Source of the DNA: an uncultured Clostridia bacterium
GTDB taxonomy: Bacteria > Bacillota > Clostridia > UBA1381
Direction: 5' to 3'
DNA length: 13,740 nt
NCBI GenBank assembly: GCA_910579415.1
Contig: CAJTUY010000001.1
Location: forward strand, 104,045 to 117,784
Shown here: positions 1 to 7,836 of the stretch, piece after piece
Layout of the letters: every line of letters begins with the position of its first letter
How positions within the stretch are numbered: the stretch's first letter is position 1
Made by a program: the position numbers and the translations under genes
The notes under the pieces: generated by a model
Seen by the model: only the letters and a program-made list of their open reading frames with translations
What the model was told of the DNA's origin: nothing
Databases searched by the model: none

Positions 1-130
1 CGTTTTTGTTGAAAATTTCAACAAGACGGCGGTCAAATTTTTTTCCGTCGTCATAGCTCATTGTGAGAACCTTGTGTTTGCCTTCGGGAAAGCACGTATA
101 GATTGTTTTAAGCGGTCTTTTGTTTTGCAT
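1..130 (-). CDS. Polysaccharide deacetylase-like protein, N-terminal fragment
   Basis: Only the first 43 codons lie in the window; the gene runs off the left end. The reading begins MQNKRPLKTIYTCFPEGKHK and continues VLTMSYDDGKKFDRRLVEIF. The SYDDG segment followed by a helix and 'IFNKN' resembles motif 1 (TFDDG) of the NodB-homology domain, whose aspartates bind the metal and act as base in carbohydrate esterase family 4 deacetylases of chitin, peptidoglycan or xylan. The start ATG (128-130) directly follows the stop of the upstream metallophosphoesterase, and AGGAGG (139-144, minus strand) lies inside the end of that gene, so the two are probably co-transcribed and translationally coupled. 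No signal peptide is visible, which suggests a cytoplasmic or atypically exported enzyme. The family call rests on one motif. Confidence 0.6.
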   Translation of the reverse strand, partial: MQNKRPLKTIYTCFPEGKHKVLTMSYDDGKKFDRRLVEIFNKN

Positions 131-970
131 TTATTTTTCCTCCTTAGAATGTAATGTGATTACGGTTATTTCCGGTCTGTTGAAAAGACGAGGTATGAGC
201 ATGGGATTGCCTGTGCCGCGACTTACTATCATATCCGAATTAGGGGCGCGGTAATGTCCGCCCACATATTTCGGAAACATAATAGACGATTGTCCCGTCC
301 AGCTTGAACGCGGTGAAACCAGTCCCTGTCCGGTGGGCAGTCGGAACTGACCTCCATGCATGTGACCTGCGATTACGAGGTCAAATCCGTAATGTTTTAT
401 ATAATCGAAAAAGTTTGCGCGGTGAAAAAGAAGAATTTCATATTTATCACACCGTTCAAGACCTTCGATTGAATTTTTTATATTAGTCGCCGCGCGTACC
501 GATTTTCGTGAGAACGGGTCGTCAATGCCGTAAAGCGCAATTTCCTGACCGTTTCTGTTAAGCATTATACGCTCGGAATGAAGTGTTTTAACTCCTGTGT
601 CGGAAATAATACGTTCAAATTCTTCATAGTCGCCGCGCCACAGGTCATGATTTCCCGTTACCGCGTACACCGGTGCAATGTCTGTAAGATGCTCGCATAG
701 CCTTACCGACGGCATAAAGCTTCCTTTGTCATCGGTAAGGTCTCCTGTTGATACGATTATATCGGGCATCTCGTTTCTTATTTCATTAACAAGTCCCGGA
801 ATATTATCGCTGTGAAAATCCGATACCTGTACAATTCTGAAGCCGTTAAAAGCAGAGGGGATTTTCTTTGATGCAATGTTATAGTGTGTAACCTCGAGTC
901 TGTTGTCGAGTCCCTTCATAAGAAACAGAGCGCCGCCTGCAAGCGCGGCTGCTTTAAAAATTTTCTTCAT
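131..970 (-). CDS. Membrane-anchored metallophosphoesterase (YkuE/YaeI-like)
   Basis: A 279-residue calcineurin-like phosphoesterase. Metal-binding motifs occur in the family order: D-x-H (Asp51, His53 in SDFHSDN), GDLTD (Asp77), GNHD (Asn107, His108), a lone His183 (FHRANF) and GHMHGGQ (His203, His205). The N-terminus MKKIFKAAALAGGALFLMKG is a short hydrophobic signal-anchor or leader, so the catalytic domain probably faces outside. Relatives such as YkuE act on the cell surface or hydrolyse UDP-diacylglucosamine or other phosphoesters; the substrate here is unknown. The ATG at 968-970 is chosen because AAAGGA (minus strand, about 979-984) sits 8-9 bases before it; an upstream GTG at 986-988 in frame would add six residues and would overlap this site. 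The downstream deacetylase-like gene suggests a cell-envelope role. Confidence 0.88.
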   Translation of the reverse strand: MKKIFKAAALAGGALFLMKGLDNRLEVTHYNIASKKIPSAFNGFRIVQVSDFHSDNIPGLVNEIRNEMPDIIVSTGDLTDDKGSFMPSVRLCEHLTDIAPVYAVTGNHDLWRGDYEEFERIISDTGVKTLHSERIMLNRNGQEIALYGIDDPFSRKSVRAATNIKNSIEGLERCDKYEILLFHRANFFDYIKHYGFDLVIAGHMHGGQFRLPTGQGLVSPRSSWTGQSSIMFPKYVGGHYRAPNSDMIVSRGTGNPMLIPRLFNRPEITVITLHSKEEK

Positions 971-1002
971 GTCTGTCCGTCCTTTCACATTCAGTCATTT
1001 AT

Positions 1003-1011
1003 AGTATACCA
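1003..1011 (-). promoter_or_regulatory. Extended -10 promoter for the metallophosphoesterase gene
   Basis: On the minus strand the sequence reads TGG-TATACT, an extended -10 element (TGn plus a 5/6 match to TATAAT), roughly 33 bases before the chosen ATG. A TTGAAA is present upstream on the same strand (1022-1017) but only 8 bases from the -10, too close to be its -35, so the extended -10 is the main support. Confidence 0.5.
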
Positions 1012-1013
1012 CT

Positions 1014-1049
1014 ATTTTTCAATAAAAGCCACTAATTTTATTGAAAAAT
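1014..1049. repeat. Perfect 14-bp inverted repeat between divergent promoters
   Basis: Left arm ATTTTTCAATAAAA (1014-1027), 8-base spacer (1028-1035), right arm TTTTATTGAAAAAT (1036-1049). The arms are exact reverse complements. The right arm contains the TTGAAA used as -35 of the rightward promoter, and the left arm ends 3 bases upstream of the leftward extended -10 element. This placement suggests an operator for a dimeric regulator acting on both directions. As RNA it could also form a weak AT-only hairpin, but neither transcript is expected to include all of it. Confidence 0.6.
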
Positions 1050-1069
1050 TTAAAATAAAGTGTTAGAAT
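1041..1069 (+). promoter_or_regulatory. Sigma-A promoter for the Dabb-miaB-mutSL cluster
   Basis: TTGAAA (1041-1046), 17-base spacer, TAGAAT (1064-1069); each box matches consensus at 5 of 6 positions. The predicted start of transcription is near 1076, leaving a leader of about 20 bases that is mostly ribosome-binding site (AAGGAG at 1083-1088, 8 bases before the ATG). Confidence 0.65.
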
Positions 1070-1096
1070 AATCATAAAAAGGAAGGAGAATTAAAA

Positions 1097-1393
1097 ATGA
1101 TAAGACATATTGTAATGTGGAGAATTGCGCCGAACGAGGATAAACAGGCAAGAGCGGCGGCGATAAAAGAAAATCTTGAAGCGCTGAAAGAAAAGATTGA
1201 TGTTATTGAAGATATAGAAGTAGGCATAAACTTTGAAGGTTCGGACGCGGCGTCCGACGTAGTGCTTGTTTCAACATTTAAAACACGTGAGGCTTTGAAC
1301 GAATATCAGAATCACCCTGCGCATAAGGCGGCAGGCGCGGCATATGTGCGTCCGTATGTATCGGAAAGACGTGTATGCGATTATGAATTTTGA
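1097..1393 (+). CDS. Dabb (stress-responsive A/B barrel) domain protein
   Basis: A 98-residue single-domain protein of the Dabb family, a dimeric ferredoxin-like alpha/beta barrel. Family hallmarks are the start MIRHIVMWRIAP (beta-1 with the conserved His), the EVGINF strand in the middle, DVVLVSTF, and the YQNHPAHKAA signature followed by VRPYVSERRVCDY. Length fits the family (about 95-110 residues). Most bacterial members have no known function; plant and fungal relatives include stress proteins and polyketide cyclases, so no reaction can be assigned. It is the first gene after the rightward promoter and lies 67 bases upstream of miaB. A good ribosome-binding site precedes the ATG. Confidence 0.88.
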   Translation: MIRHIVMWRIAPNEDKQARAAAIKENLEALKEKIDVIEDIEVGINFEGSDAASDVVLVSTFKTREALNEYQNHPAHKAAGAAYVRPYVSERRVCDYEF

Positions 1394-1395
1394 TA

Positions 1396-1424
1396 TTGTA
1401 TTACATATAAATTTGTGATAAAAT
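1396..1424 (+). promoter_or_regulatory. Possible internal promoter before miaB
   Basis: TTGTAT (1396-1401), 17-base spacer, TAAAAT (1419-1424), located directly after the Dabb stop codon in an AT-rich 67-base gap. Spacing is ideal and the boxes are moderate, but AT-rich gaps produce such matches by chance. It would let miaB and the downstream genes be expressed apart from the Dabb gene. Confidence 0.35.
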
Positions 1425-1460
1425 AAAAAAATGACCGAATTTAATTTAGGAGAAGTATAA

Positions 1461-2876
1461 ATGGCAGAACTGATTACGAATGAACAGCTTTCCATACAGC
1501 GTGAGTTTATAATGAAGCTGAGGGAAGAAAACTCTCATTACGCTGTACAAAACGGGCGTGCGCGTCTGGCTCTTACAGAAACATACGGCTGTCAGCAAAA
1601 TGAAAATGACACTGAGCGTATACGCGGTATGCTTAGAGATGCAGGTTTTGAATTTACCGATGACGCGCATAAAGCGGACGTTGTGATTTATAATACCTGT
1701 GCGGTAAGAGAAAATGCAGAGCAGAAGGTTTTCGGAAGGCTCGGAATTTTAAAACATATAAAGGAAGAAAGACGCGGTATGGTAATTGCAGTCTGCGGAT
1801 GTATGGTTCAGCAGGAGCATATAACCGAAAAAATAAAAAGCGTGCATGAGCATGTTGACCTTGTTTTCGGTACCCATGCTCTGTATAAGATGCCCGAGTT
1901 GTTGTATAAGGCTATACATCAAAAAAAGACGGTTGTTGATATTGCCTCAAGCGACGGGGCAATTGCGGAGGATATACCAATTATGCGCGATGATACGAGC
2001 AAGGCATGGGTTTCTGTTATGTATGGGTGTAATAATTTCTGCTCATACTGTATAGTGCCGTATGTGCGGGGACGCGAAAGAAGCCGTACTCCCGAAGCTG
2101 TCCTTAAAGAGGTCAAAGAGCTTGTGGACAGCGGCTGTACGGAAATTGCGCTTTTGGGTCAGAATGTAAATTCCTACGGCAGGGATTTGGATATTGATAT
2201 TGATTTCGCTGACCTTATGAGTATGGTGAATAACATTGACGGGGTGGAACGTATACGCTTTATGACTTCGCATCCTAAGGATTTAAGCGATAAGCTTATA
2301 AAGACAATCGCTGAATGCGATAAGGTCTGTAAACAGCTTCACCTTCCGTTTCAGGCAGGCTCAGATAATATTCTGAAACAGATGAACAGAAAATATACAA
2401 AGGCGGAGTATCTGGAAAAAATCGCGCGTGTAAAGAAAGCGATACCTGATATTTCGTTGTCAACCGATGTAATAGTTGGATTTCCGACGGAAACCAACGA
2501 GGATTTTGAGGAAACGTTGGATGTTTTAAGGCAGGTTGAATTTGACAATATATTCTCGTTTATTTATTCACGGCGTGAGGGTACACCTGCGGCAAAGCTT
2601 GACTTCGTGCTTACGGATGAGGAAATCCATGCGAACTTCAACAGGCTTCTGGAGGTTCAGAATGAAATTTCAAAGCGTAAAAACGAAGCGTATGTCGGAC
2701 GCGTGGAAAGAGTATTGGTCGACGGTGTCAGCAAAAATGATGATAATATGTTGTCAGGCAGATGTGACAGCTCAAAAATAGTAAACTTTAAAGGCGATAA
2801 ATCGCTTATTGGAAAATATATTAACGTAAAAATCACTGAGGCGCATACATGGAGCCTTAACGGTGAAACAGTATAA
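1461..2876 (+). CDS. miaB: tRNA-2-methylthio-N6-dimethylallyladenosine synthase MiaB
   Basis: A 471-residue radical-SAM methylthiotransferase that adds the 2-methylthio group to i6A37 of tRNAs reading UNN codons, the step after MiaA. The N-terminal MTTase domain carries the three ligands of the auxiliary [4Fe-4S] cluster: Cys44 (ETYGCQQNEND), Cys80 (NTCAVRENA) and Cys114 (VCGCMVQQ). The radical-SAM motif CxxxCxxC is Cys190, Cys194, Cys197 (YGCNNFCSYCIVPYVRGRE), which is the MiaB rather than the MtaB or RimO pattern. A TRAM-like RNA-binding region fills the last 60-70 residues (VGRVERVLVDGVS...). The ATG at 1461 is preceded by AGGAG (1448-1452). It is followed after 17 bases by the YlbF-family gene, as ymcB is followed by ymcA in Bacillus subtilis. 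Confidence 0.96.
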   Translation: MAELITNEQLSIQREFIMKLREENSHYAVQNGRARLALTETYGCQQNENDTERIRGMLRDAGFEFTDDAHKADVVIYNTCAVRENAEQKVFGRLGILKHIKEERRGMVIAVCGCMVQQEHITEKIKSVHEHVDLVFGTHALYKMPELLYKAIHQKKTVVDIASSDGAIAEDIPIMRDDTSKAWVSVMYGCNNFCSYCIVPYVRGRERSRTPEAVLKEVKELVDSGCTEIALLGQNVNSYGRDLDIDIDFADLMSMVNNIDGVERIRFMTSHPKDLSDKLIKTIAECDKVCKQLHLPFQAGSDNILKQMNRKYTKAEYLEKIARVKKAIPDISLSTDVIVGFPTETNEDFEETLDVLRQVEFDNIFSFIYSRREGTPAAKLDFVLTDEEIHANFNRLLEVQNEISKRKNEAYVGRVERVLVDGVSKNDDNMLSGRCDSSKIVNFKGDKSLIGKYINVKITEAHTWSLNGETV

Positions 2877-2893
2877 GAAAGGAAGAAAAAACA

Positions 2894-3274
2894 ATGAATG
2901 AAGTTATTGAAAAAACAAGAGAGCTTGGAGAGCTTATTCAGCAGAGCGAGGAAATGAAAAACGTAAAAAATGCGGAGATTTTGCAGGAGAATGACGATAA
3001 AGCGCAGGAACTTCTGAAAGAATTTAATATGCAGCGAATGAACCTTGCAAGAGATATGCAGAATAATAAAATTTCACGAGAAGATGCAATGAAAAAGAAT
3101 AACGAGGCTTTTGACGCGCTTTTGGAGAAATCGGAAACGATTAAAAAGTATATTGACGCAAAAAAAGATTTTGATTCTCTTGTAAATCAGGTAAATCAAA
3201 TTCTGAACTTCTATATTACAGGACAGGACCCGAACTGTACGCATGACTGTTCAACCTGCGGCGGCTGTCATTAA
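2894..3274 (+). CDS. YlbF/YmcA-family protein with Cys-rich C-terminal tail
   Basis: A 126-residue, largely helical charged protein of the YlbF/YmcA (DUF964, RicA/RicF) family. In Bacillus subtilis YlbF, YmcA and YaaT form a complex that carries [4Fe-4S] clusters and promotes RNase Y-dependent mRNA maturation and development. The position right after miaB equals that of ymcA. The helical core (about residues 1-108) is followed by a tail with four cysteines, Cys115, Cys119, Cys122 and Cys125, spaced CxxxCxxCxxC (TGQDPNCTHDCSTCGGCH), which looks like a compact metal or Fe-S cluster site. The ribosome-binding site AAAGGAAG (2878-2885) starts just after the miaB stop. Whether it equals YmcA or YlbF cannot be decided here. 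Cluster binding by the tail is an inference. Confidence 0.85.
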   Translation: MNEVIEKTRELGELIQQSEEMKNVKNAEILQENDDKAQELLKEFNMQRMNLARDMQNNKISREDAMKKNNEAFDALLEKSETIKKYIDAKKDFDSLVNQVNQILNFYITGQDPNCTHDCSTCGGCH

Positions 3275-3354
3275 AAAGTCCATAATTTGCGTATGTCGAA
3301 TTCTGAACTTTTACAAAACATTAACCTAAATTTACCTATAAGGAGAAAAACAAA

Positions 3355-5952
3355 ATGCCAAAAGAGCAGATAACTCCGATGATGGCTCAATATTTAAAAA
3401 CAAAAGAGGAATACCCCGACAGTATACTTTTTTACCGTCTGGGTGATTTTTATGAAATGTTTTTTGATGATGCAATAAAAGCGTCGCGGGAACTTGAAAT
3501 AACGCTTACGGGTAAGGACTGCGGACTTGCCGAGCGAGCGCCTATGTGCGGCATACCGTATCACAGTGCGTCCGTATATATAGCGAAGCTTATTGCAAAG
3601 GGATATAAGGTTGCTATATGTGAGCAGGTGGAAGACCCGAAAACGGCAAAGGGCATAGTTAAGCGTGAGGTCATCAGAATTGTAACTCCCGGAACTGTTA
3701 TTGACGATGAGCTTCTGGATGAAAGAACAAATAACTATCTTGCCGTAATTTATGCAAAAAACGGTATTTACGGTTTTGCAGTATCGGATATTTCCACAGG
3801 CGAGGTATATACTACTGAGGTTTCAGGCGCAGACGAGGCATTAAGTGAAACAGCGCGTTACGAACCAAAGGAAATTCTTACAAATTCCGAAGCGGCAAAG
3901 AAGCTTTTAAAGCAGATTGAGCTTAGATTTCATATTGAAGCCGATGAATGTACGGACGAATTTTTTGAAAATACATCATTTGAGGAAAAAATAATGACGC
4001 AGTTCGGTAAAGGTTCTCTTGTCGAACTGGGACTGGACACAAAACCCTGTGCGGTTAAGGCGGTAGGCGCAATGGTGTCTTATCTGGAGCATACTCAGAA
4101 AACAAGTCTTACATATCTTAATACGCTTAATACCTATAATGCAAACCAGTATATGGAGCTTGATGTCAATACGCGCCGTAATTTAGAGATTACGGAGTCT
4201 ATGCGCGACAAGATAAAAAAAGGCTCTCTTTTATGGGTGCTTGACAGAACAAAGACATCAATGGGCGCTCGTCTTTTGAAGCAGTGGGTTGAAAAACCGC
4301 TGATAAATCCTATTGAAATAAATAAACGTCTTTGCGCGGTGGGTGAGCTTAACGATGACATGATGCTTCGCGATGAAATTGCGGAAGTGCTTTCGGGTAC
4401 GTACGACATATCGCGTATTATAAGCCGCGTGTCGCTCGGAACGGTAACTCCGCGAGATTTAATCGCGCTTAAAGCAACGCTTTTGCATTTGCCTGAGCTT
4501 GAATATGCCTTAAGCCGCGTAAAATTTCCTATGCTGTGCGACCTTCGCAAAAATTTTGACCTTTTAGAAGATGTCAAAGAGCTTTTGGAACGCGCAATAT
4601 CGGATGACGCGCCTGCGCTTCTGCGTGACGGTAAGGTTATCAAAGAGGGATTTAACGAGGAGATTGATAAGCTCCGCACAGCTATGCGCGACGGTAAAAA
4701 ATGGCTTGCCGATATTGAGGCTGAGGAACGTGAAAAGACAGGCATTTCAAAGCTTAAAGTGGGATATAACAAGGTTTTCGGATATTATATAGAAGTTACA
4801 AAGTCGAATATAAAGGAAGTTCCCGATTATTACATAAGACGTCAGACGCTTGCGAATTGTGAGCGGTATATTACTCCTAAGCTAAAGGAACTGGAAAATG
4901 AAATTCTGGGCGCATCGGAGAAAATCGCCTCACTGGAGGCGTATGTTTTTGAAGATGTCCGCAAGCGTGTAAATGAACAGACAGAGCGTTTAAAAAGAGC
5001 GGCGGAAATAATTGCGGTTACTGACGTATTGCTGTCGCTTGCGGAAACGGCGGCAAAAAATAATTTCACAATGCCTGAGATTTCAGACAGTGGTAAAATT
5101 GAAATTAAAGACGGGCGTCACCCTGTTGTGGAGAAAATGGCAAAGGATTCGATGTTTGTTCCAAATGATACGCTCCTAAATAAGGACGAGGACAGAATGT
5201 TAATAATTACCGGTCCGAATATGGCGGGTAAGTCAACATATATGCGTCAGGTTGCTCTCATAACGCTTATGGCGCAGATAGGCAGTTTTGTTCCTGCATC
5301 CTCAGCGAAAATAGGTATAGTAGATAAGATTTTTACACGAGTAGGCGCGTCGGACGATATTTCTTCAGGACAGAGTACGTTTATGCTTGAAATGAATGAG
5401 GTAAGCCATATACTTAAAAATGCAACGGCAAATTCGCTCATCATTCTTGACGAAATAGGACGCGGTACAAGTACCTTTGACGGACTGTCAATTGCGTGGT
5501 CTGTGGTTGAATACATTCATAATAAGAAAAAAATCGGCGCAAAAACACTTTTTGCAACGCATTATCATGAGCTTACAGACCTGGAAGGCGAGCTTGACGG
5601 AGTTAAAAATTACAGGATAGCTGTAAAAAAACGCGGCGACGATATTACGTTTCTGCGTAAAATTGTACGCGGCGGAGCGGATGACAGCTACGGTATTGAA
5701 GTTGCCGCGCTCGCAGGCGTACCAAAAGAGGTTATAAACGGCGCAAAACATATTTTAAAGAAAATAGAAAATGATGAAATAGTCATTGAGCATACATCAA
5801 AAACGGTCGAACCAACCGCTCAAATGGGATTTGGTGACGGTATCGCTTCAGAAATTACGGACGAACTGAAAATGATGGACGTTACGACGTTTACTCCGAT
5901 TGAGGCGATGAACAAGTTATTTGAGCTTTCAAAAAAAGCTAAAGAGATTTAA
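3355..5952 (+). CDS. mutS: DNA mismatch repair protein MutS
   Basis: An 865-residue MutS, which scans DNA for mispairs and small loops and recruits MutL. The mismatch-binding domain I shows the F-x-E motif as Phe32 and Glu34 (GDFYEMF), which stack on and hydrogen-bond the mispaired base. Connector, lever and clamp domains follow (about 120-560). The C-terminal ABC ATPase has Walker A GPNMAGKST at 620-628 (Lys626) and Walker B LIILDEIGRGTSTFDG with Asp699 and Glu700, then ATHYHELTDLE. The end (TPIEAMNKLFELSKKAKE) is the typical helix-turn-helix dimer tail. Length is normal for MutS1. The gene lies 80 bases after the YlbF-family gene with AGGAG at 3341-3345 and is followed after 12 bases by mutL. 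No cotE homologue lies between, unlike in Bacillus. Confidence 0.98.
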   Translation: MPKEQITPMMAQYLKTKEEYPDSILFYRLGDFYEMFFDDAIKASRELEITLTGKDCGLAERAPMCGIPYHSASVYIAKLIAKGYKVAICEQVEDPKTAKGIVKREVIRIVTPGTVIDDELLDERTNNYLAVIYAKNGIYGFAVSDISTGEVYTTEVSGADEALSETARYEPKEILTNSEAAKKLLKQIELRFHIEADECTDEFFENTSFEEKIMTQFGKGSLVELGLDTKPCAVKAVGAMVSYLEHTQKTSLTYLNTLNTYNANQYMELDVNTRRNLEITESMRDKIKKGSLLWVLDRTKTSMGARLLKQWVEKPLINPIEINKRLCAVGELNDDMMLRDEIAEVLSGTYDISRIISRVSLGTVTPRDLIALKATLLHLPELEYALSRVKFPMLCDLRKNFDLLEDVKELLERAISDDAPALLRDGKVIKEGFNEEIDKLRTAMRDGKKWLADIEAEEREKTGISKLKVGYNKVFGYYIEVTKSNIKEVPDYYIRRQTLANCERYITPKLKELENEILGASEKIASLEAYVFEDVRKRVNEQTERLKRAAEIIAVTDVLLSLAETAAKNNFTMPEISDSGKIEIKDGRHPVVEKMAKDSMFVPNDTLLNKDEDRMLIITGPNMAGKSTYMRQVALITLMAQIGSFVPASSAKIGIVDKIFTRVGASDDISSGQSTFMLEMNEVSHILKNATANSLIILDEIGRGTSTFDGLSIAWSVVEYIHNKKKIGAKTLFATHYHELTDLEGELDGVKNYRIAVKKRGDDITFLRKIVRGGADDSYGIEVAALAGVPKEVINGAKHILKKIENDEIVIEHTSKTVEPTAQMGFGDGIASEITDELKMMDVTTFTPIEAMNKLFELSKKAKEI

Positions 5953-5964
5953 AGAGGTACAGCT

Positions 5965-7836
5965 ATGGGGAAAATTCATATATTAAGCACTGAGGTTTCC
6001 GAAAAAATAGCCGCAGGCGAAGTGGTTGAAAGACCTGCAAGCGTTATAAAGGAGCTTGTAGAGAACAGTATTGACGCAGGCGCTACACTTATTACGGTGG
6101 AAATTAAAAAGGGCGGCAGTACATATATGCGGGTAAGCGATAACGGAAGCGGTATGAGCGTTGAAGATGCAAAAATATGCTTTCTTCGTCATGCTACTAG
6201 TAAAATTAAAACAAGCAGTGACCTTGACGCTATATACACTCTGGGTTTTCGCGGCGAGGCGCTGGCAAGTATAGGGGCGGTATCCGAAGTTTCACTGTAT
6301 ACCAAACGGGCTGAGGATAATGAGGGTATATGCGTAACATGTCGGAGCGGTGAAATACTTTCTTCCGCAGAGGCAGGCGTGCCTGACGGTACGTCCATTT
6401 GCGTTGAAAATTTATTTTTCAATACTCCTGCGCGTCTGAAATTTTTGAAAAAAGACGCTACCGAAGCAGGATATATAACGGATATAATTACACGCTTTAT
6501 TTTTGCTCATCCCGAAATTTCATTTAAGCTTATTATCGACGGTAAGGAAAAGCTGTTTTCGGCAGGGGACAATCTGCTTAAAAATGCGATTTATACCGTT
6601 TACGGCAAAGATTATGCCAACGGAACGATTGCTGTTGATTATGAAACGGAGGGGATTCGTGTTACGGGTCTTATAGGAAAAGGAAATATATCGCGTCCGA
6701 AGCGTAATTATCAGAGTTTTTTTGTAAATAAGCGTTATATTACAAGTAAAACGCTTATTGCCGCGCTGGAGAACGCGTACAAAAATCAGATTATGATAGG
6801 GAAATTCCCTGTGGCAGTGTTGAATGTTGAGATAAATCCGTCGCTTATTGATATAAACGTACACCCGACAAAGCTTGAAGTAAAGTTTTCTGATGAAAAG
6901 TCAGTGTTTAACGCTGTATATTACGGTACGAAAAATGCGCTTTATGCGATACCGAACGTACCCAAAATAGAACGCGCTGACAGTAAGTTTAAACGGGATT
7001 TGCCTAAGGAGCAGCTTAATTTAAGCGATTTGGCGGCATCGTTGCCGAAAGATATGACCAAACGTACCGAAACGACGGAATACAATCCGCGAGTAAATCA
7101 TTTTTTGAAAACGGATAAACCGGATTTTATTAAGAAAAAAGACAAAGCGGACAAACCTTTTACGGCAAAAAATGCAGTGCTTGCTTCCCCCGAAAGGAAG
7201 CTTGAACCGCTTCTGCCTGACGAAACGGCTGAACATGAGGAGGAAACCGTATTTGTTGATGAGTATTTTGAAATAGTAGGACAGTTATTCAATTCTTATA
7301 TTATAGCTGAAAAGGGTGATGAAATGATAATCCTTGACCAGCATGCGGCACATGAGCGTCTTAAATATGAGGAACTGAAACTTGATATTGCGTCAAAACA
7401 GCCGATGTCACAGCTTCTGATTGAGCCTGTAATTGTCAGTGTGGGGGGCAGTGAAATGACTGCTTACCGTGAAAATAAGGAAATGTTTGATAAAATGGGC
7501 TTTGAAAGCGAGGAGTTCGGTGATGATGCGGTTATTATAAGAAGCGCTCCGGGCGATACGGAAATGGGAGAGATTGAGCCGCTTGTGCTGGAGCTTCTGG
7601 CGCAGAGCGAGGCGCTTAGGGACGAGCTTATTACAGAAAAATACGAGCGTCTGTTATATACAATTGCCTGCAAATCGGCGGTTAAGGCGAATATGGCTAT
7701 GAGCAAGCCGGAGATGGAAACGTTGGTAAGAAATGTACTGCGTCTTAAAAATATCAACACCTGTCCGCACGGCAGACCGATTATTGTAACAATGAGCAAA
7801 AAAGAAATTGAAAAGGAGTTTAAAAGAATTGTCTAA
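5965..7836 (+). CDS. mutL: DNA mismatch repair protein MutL (endonuclease type)
   Basis: A 623-residue MutL. The GHKL ATPase domain has Glu30 and Asn34 (KELVENSIDAGA), DNGSGM (Asp59-Met64), ATSKI (77-81) and LGFRGEAL (93-100). A poorly conserved Lys/Pro/Glu-rich linker covers about 335-425. The C-terminal domain carries the metal-dependent nickase motif DQHA(x)2E(x)4E as Asp458-Glu469 (DQHAAHERLKYE), plus ACKSAVKA (Cys569) and CPHGRP (Cys600), the other metal-site elements. So this MutL should nick the daughter strand itself, as expected in organisms without MutH. A ribosome-binding site AAAGAGGT (5951-5958) overlaps the mutS stop region. The 3' end overlaps the start of miaA by 8 bases when the TTG start at 7829 is used. 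Confidence 0.98.
   Translation: MGKIHILSTEVSEKIAAGEVVERPASVIKELVENSIDAGATLITVEIKKGGSTYMRVSDNGSGMSVEDAKICFLRHATSKIKTSSDLDAIYTLGFRGEALASIGAVSEVSLYTKRAEDNEGICVTCRSGEILSSAEAGVPDGTSICVENLFFNTPARLKFLKKDATEAGYITDIITRFIFAHPEISFKLIIDGKEKLFSAGDNLLKNAIYTVYGKDYANGTIAVDYETEGIRVTGLIGKGNISRPKRNYQSFFVNKRYITSKTLIAALENAYKNQIMIGKFPVAVLNVEINPSLIDINVHPTKLEVKFSDEKSVFNAVYYGTKNALYAIPNVPKIERADSKFKRDLPKEQLNLSDLAASLPKDMTKRTETTEYNPRVNHFLKTDKPDFIKKKDKADKPFTAKNAVLASPERKLEPLLPDETAEHEEETVFVDEYFEIVGQLFNSYIIAEKGDEMIILDQHAAHERLKYEELKLDIASKQPMSQLLIEPVIVSVGGSEMTAYRENKEMFDKMGFESEEFGDDAVIIRSAPGDTEMGEIEPLVLELLAQSEALRDELITEKYERLLYTIACKSAVKANMAMSKPEMETLVRNVLRLKNINTCPHGRPIIVTMSKKEIEKEFKRIV

Noticed and set aside
971..987. GTG start at 986-988 for the metallophosphoesterase
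   Set aside because: The ATG at 968-970 has a ribosome-binding site at proper distance and gives a typical leader; the GTG would add only six charged residues.
3199..3310. 12-base direct repeat AATTCTGAACTT (3199-3210 and 3299-3310) around the end of the YlbF-family gene
   Set aside because: One copy is coding, the other lies in the 80-base gap before mutS; no third copy, no target-site or mobile-element feature. Most likely coincidence or a small old duplication.
3311..3342. Possible promoter upstream of mutS (TTTACA followed by AT-rich sequence)
   Set aside because: No acceptable -10 box at 16-18 bases; the nearest TATAAG is 20 bases away.
4134..4772. Minus-strand open frame of 212 codons inside mutS
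   Set aside because: Fully antisense to a well-conserved MutS region, Ser-rich composition typical of a shadow frame, no ribosome-binding site or family.
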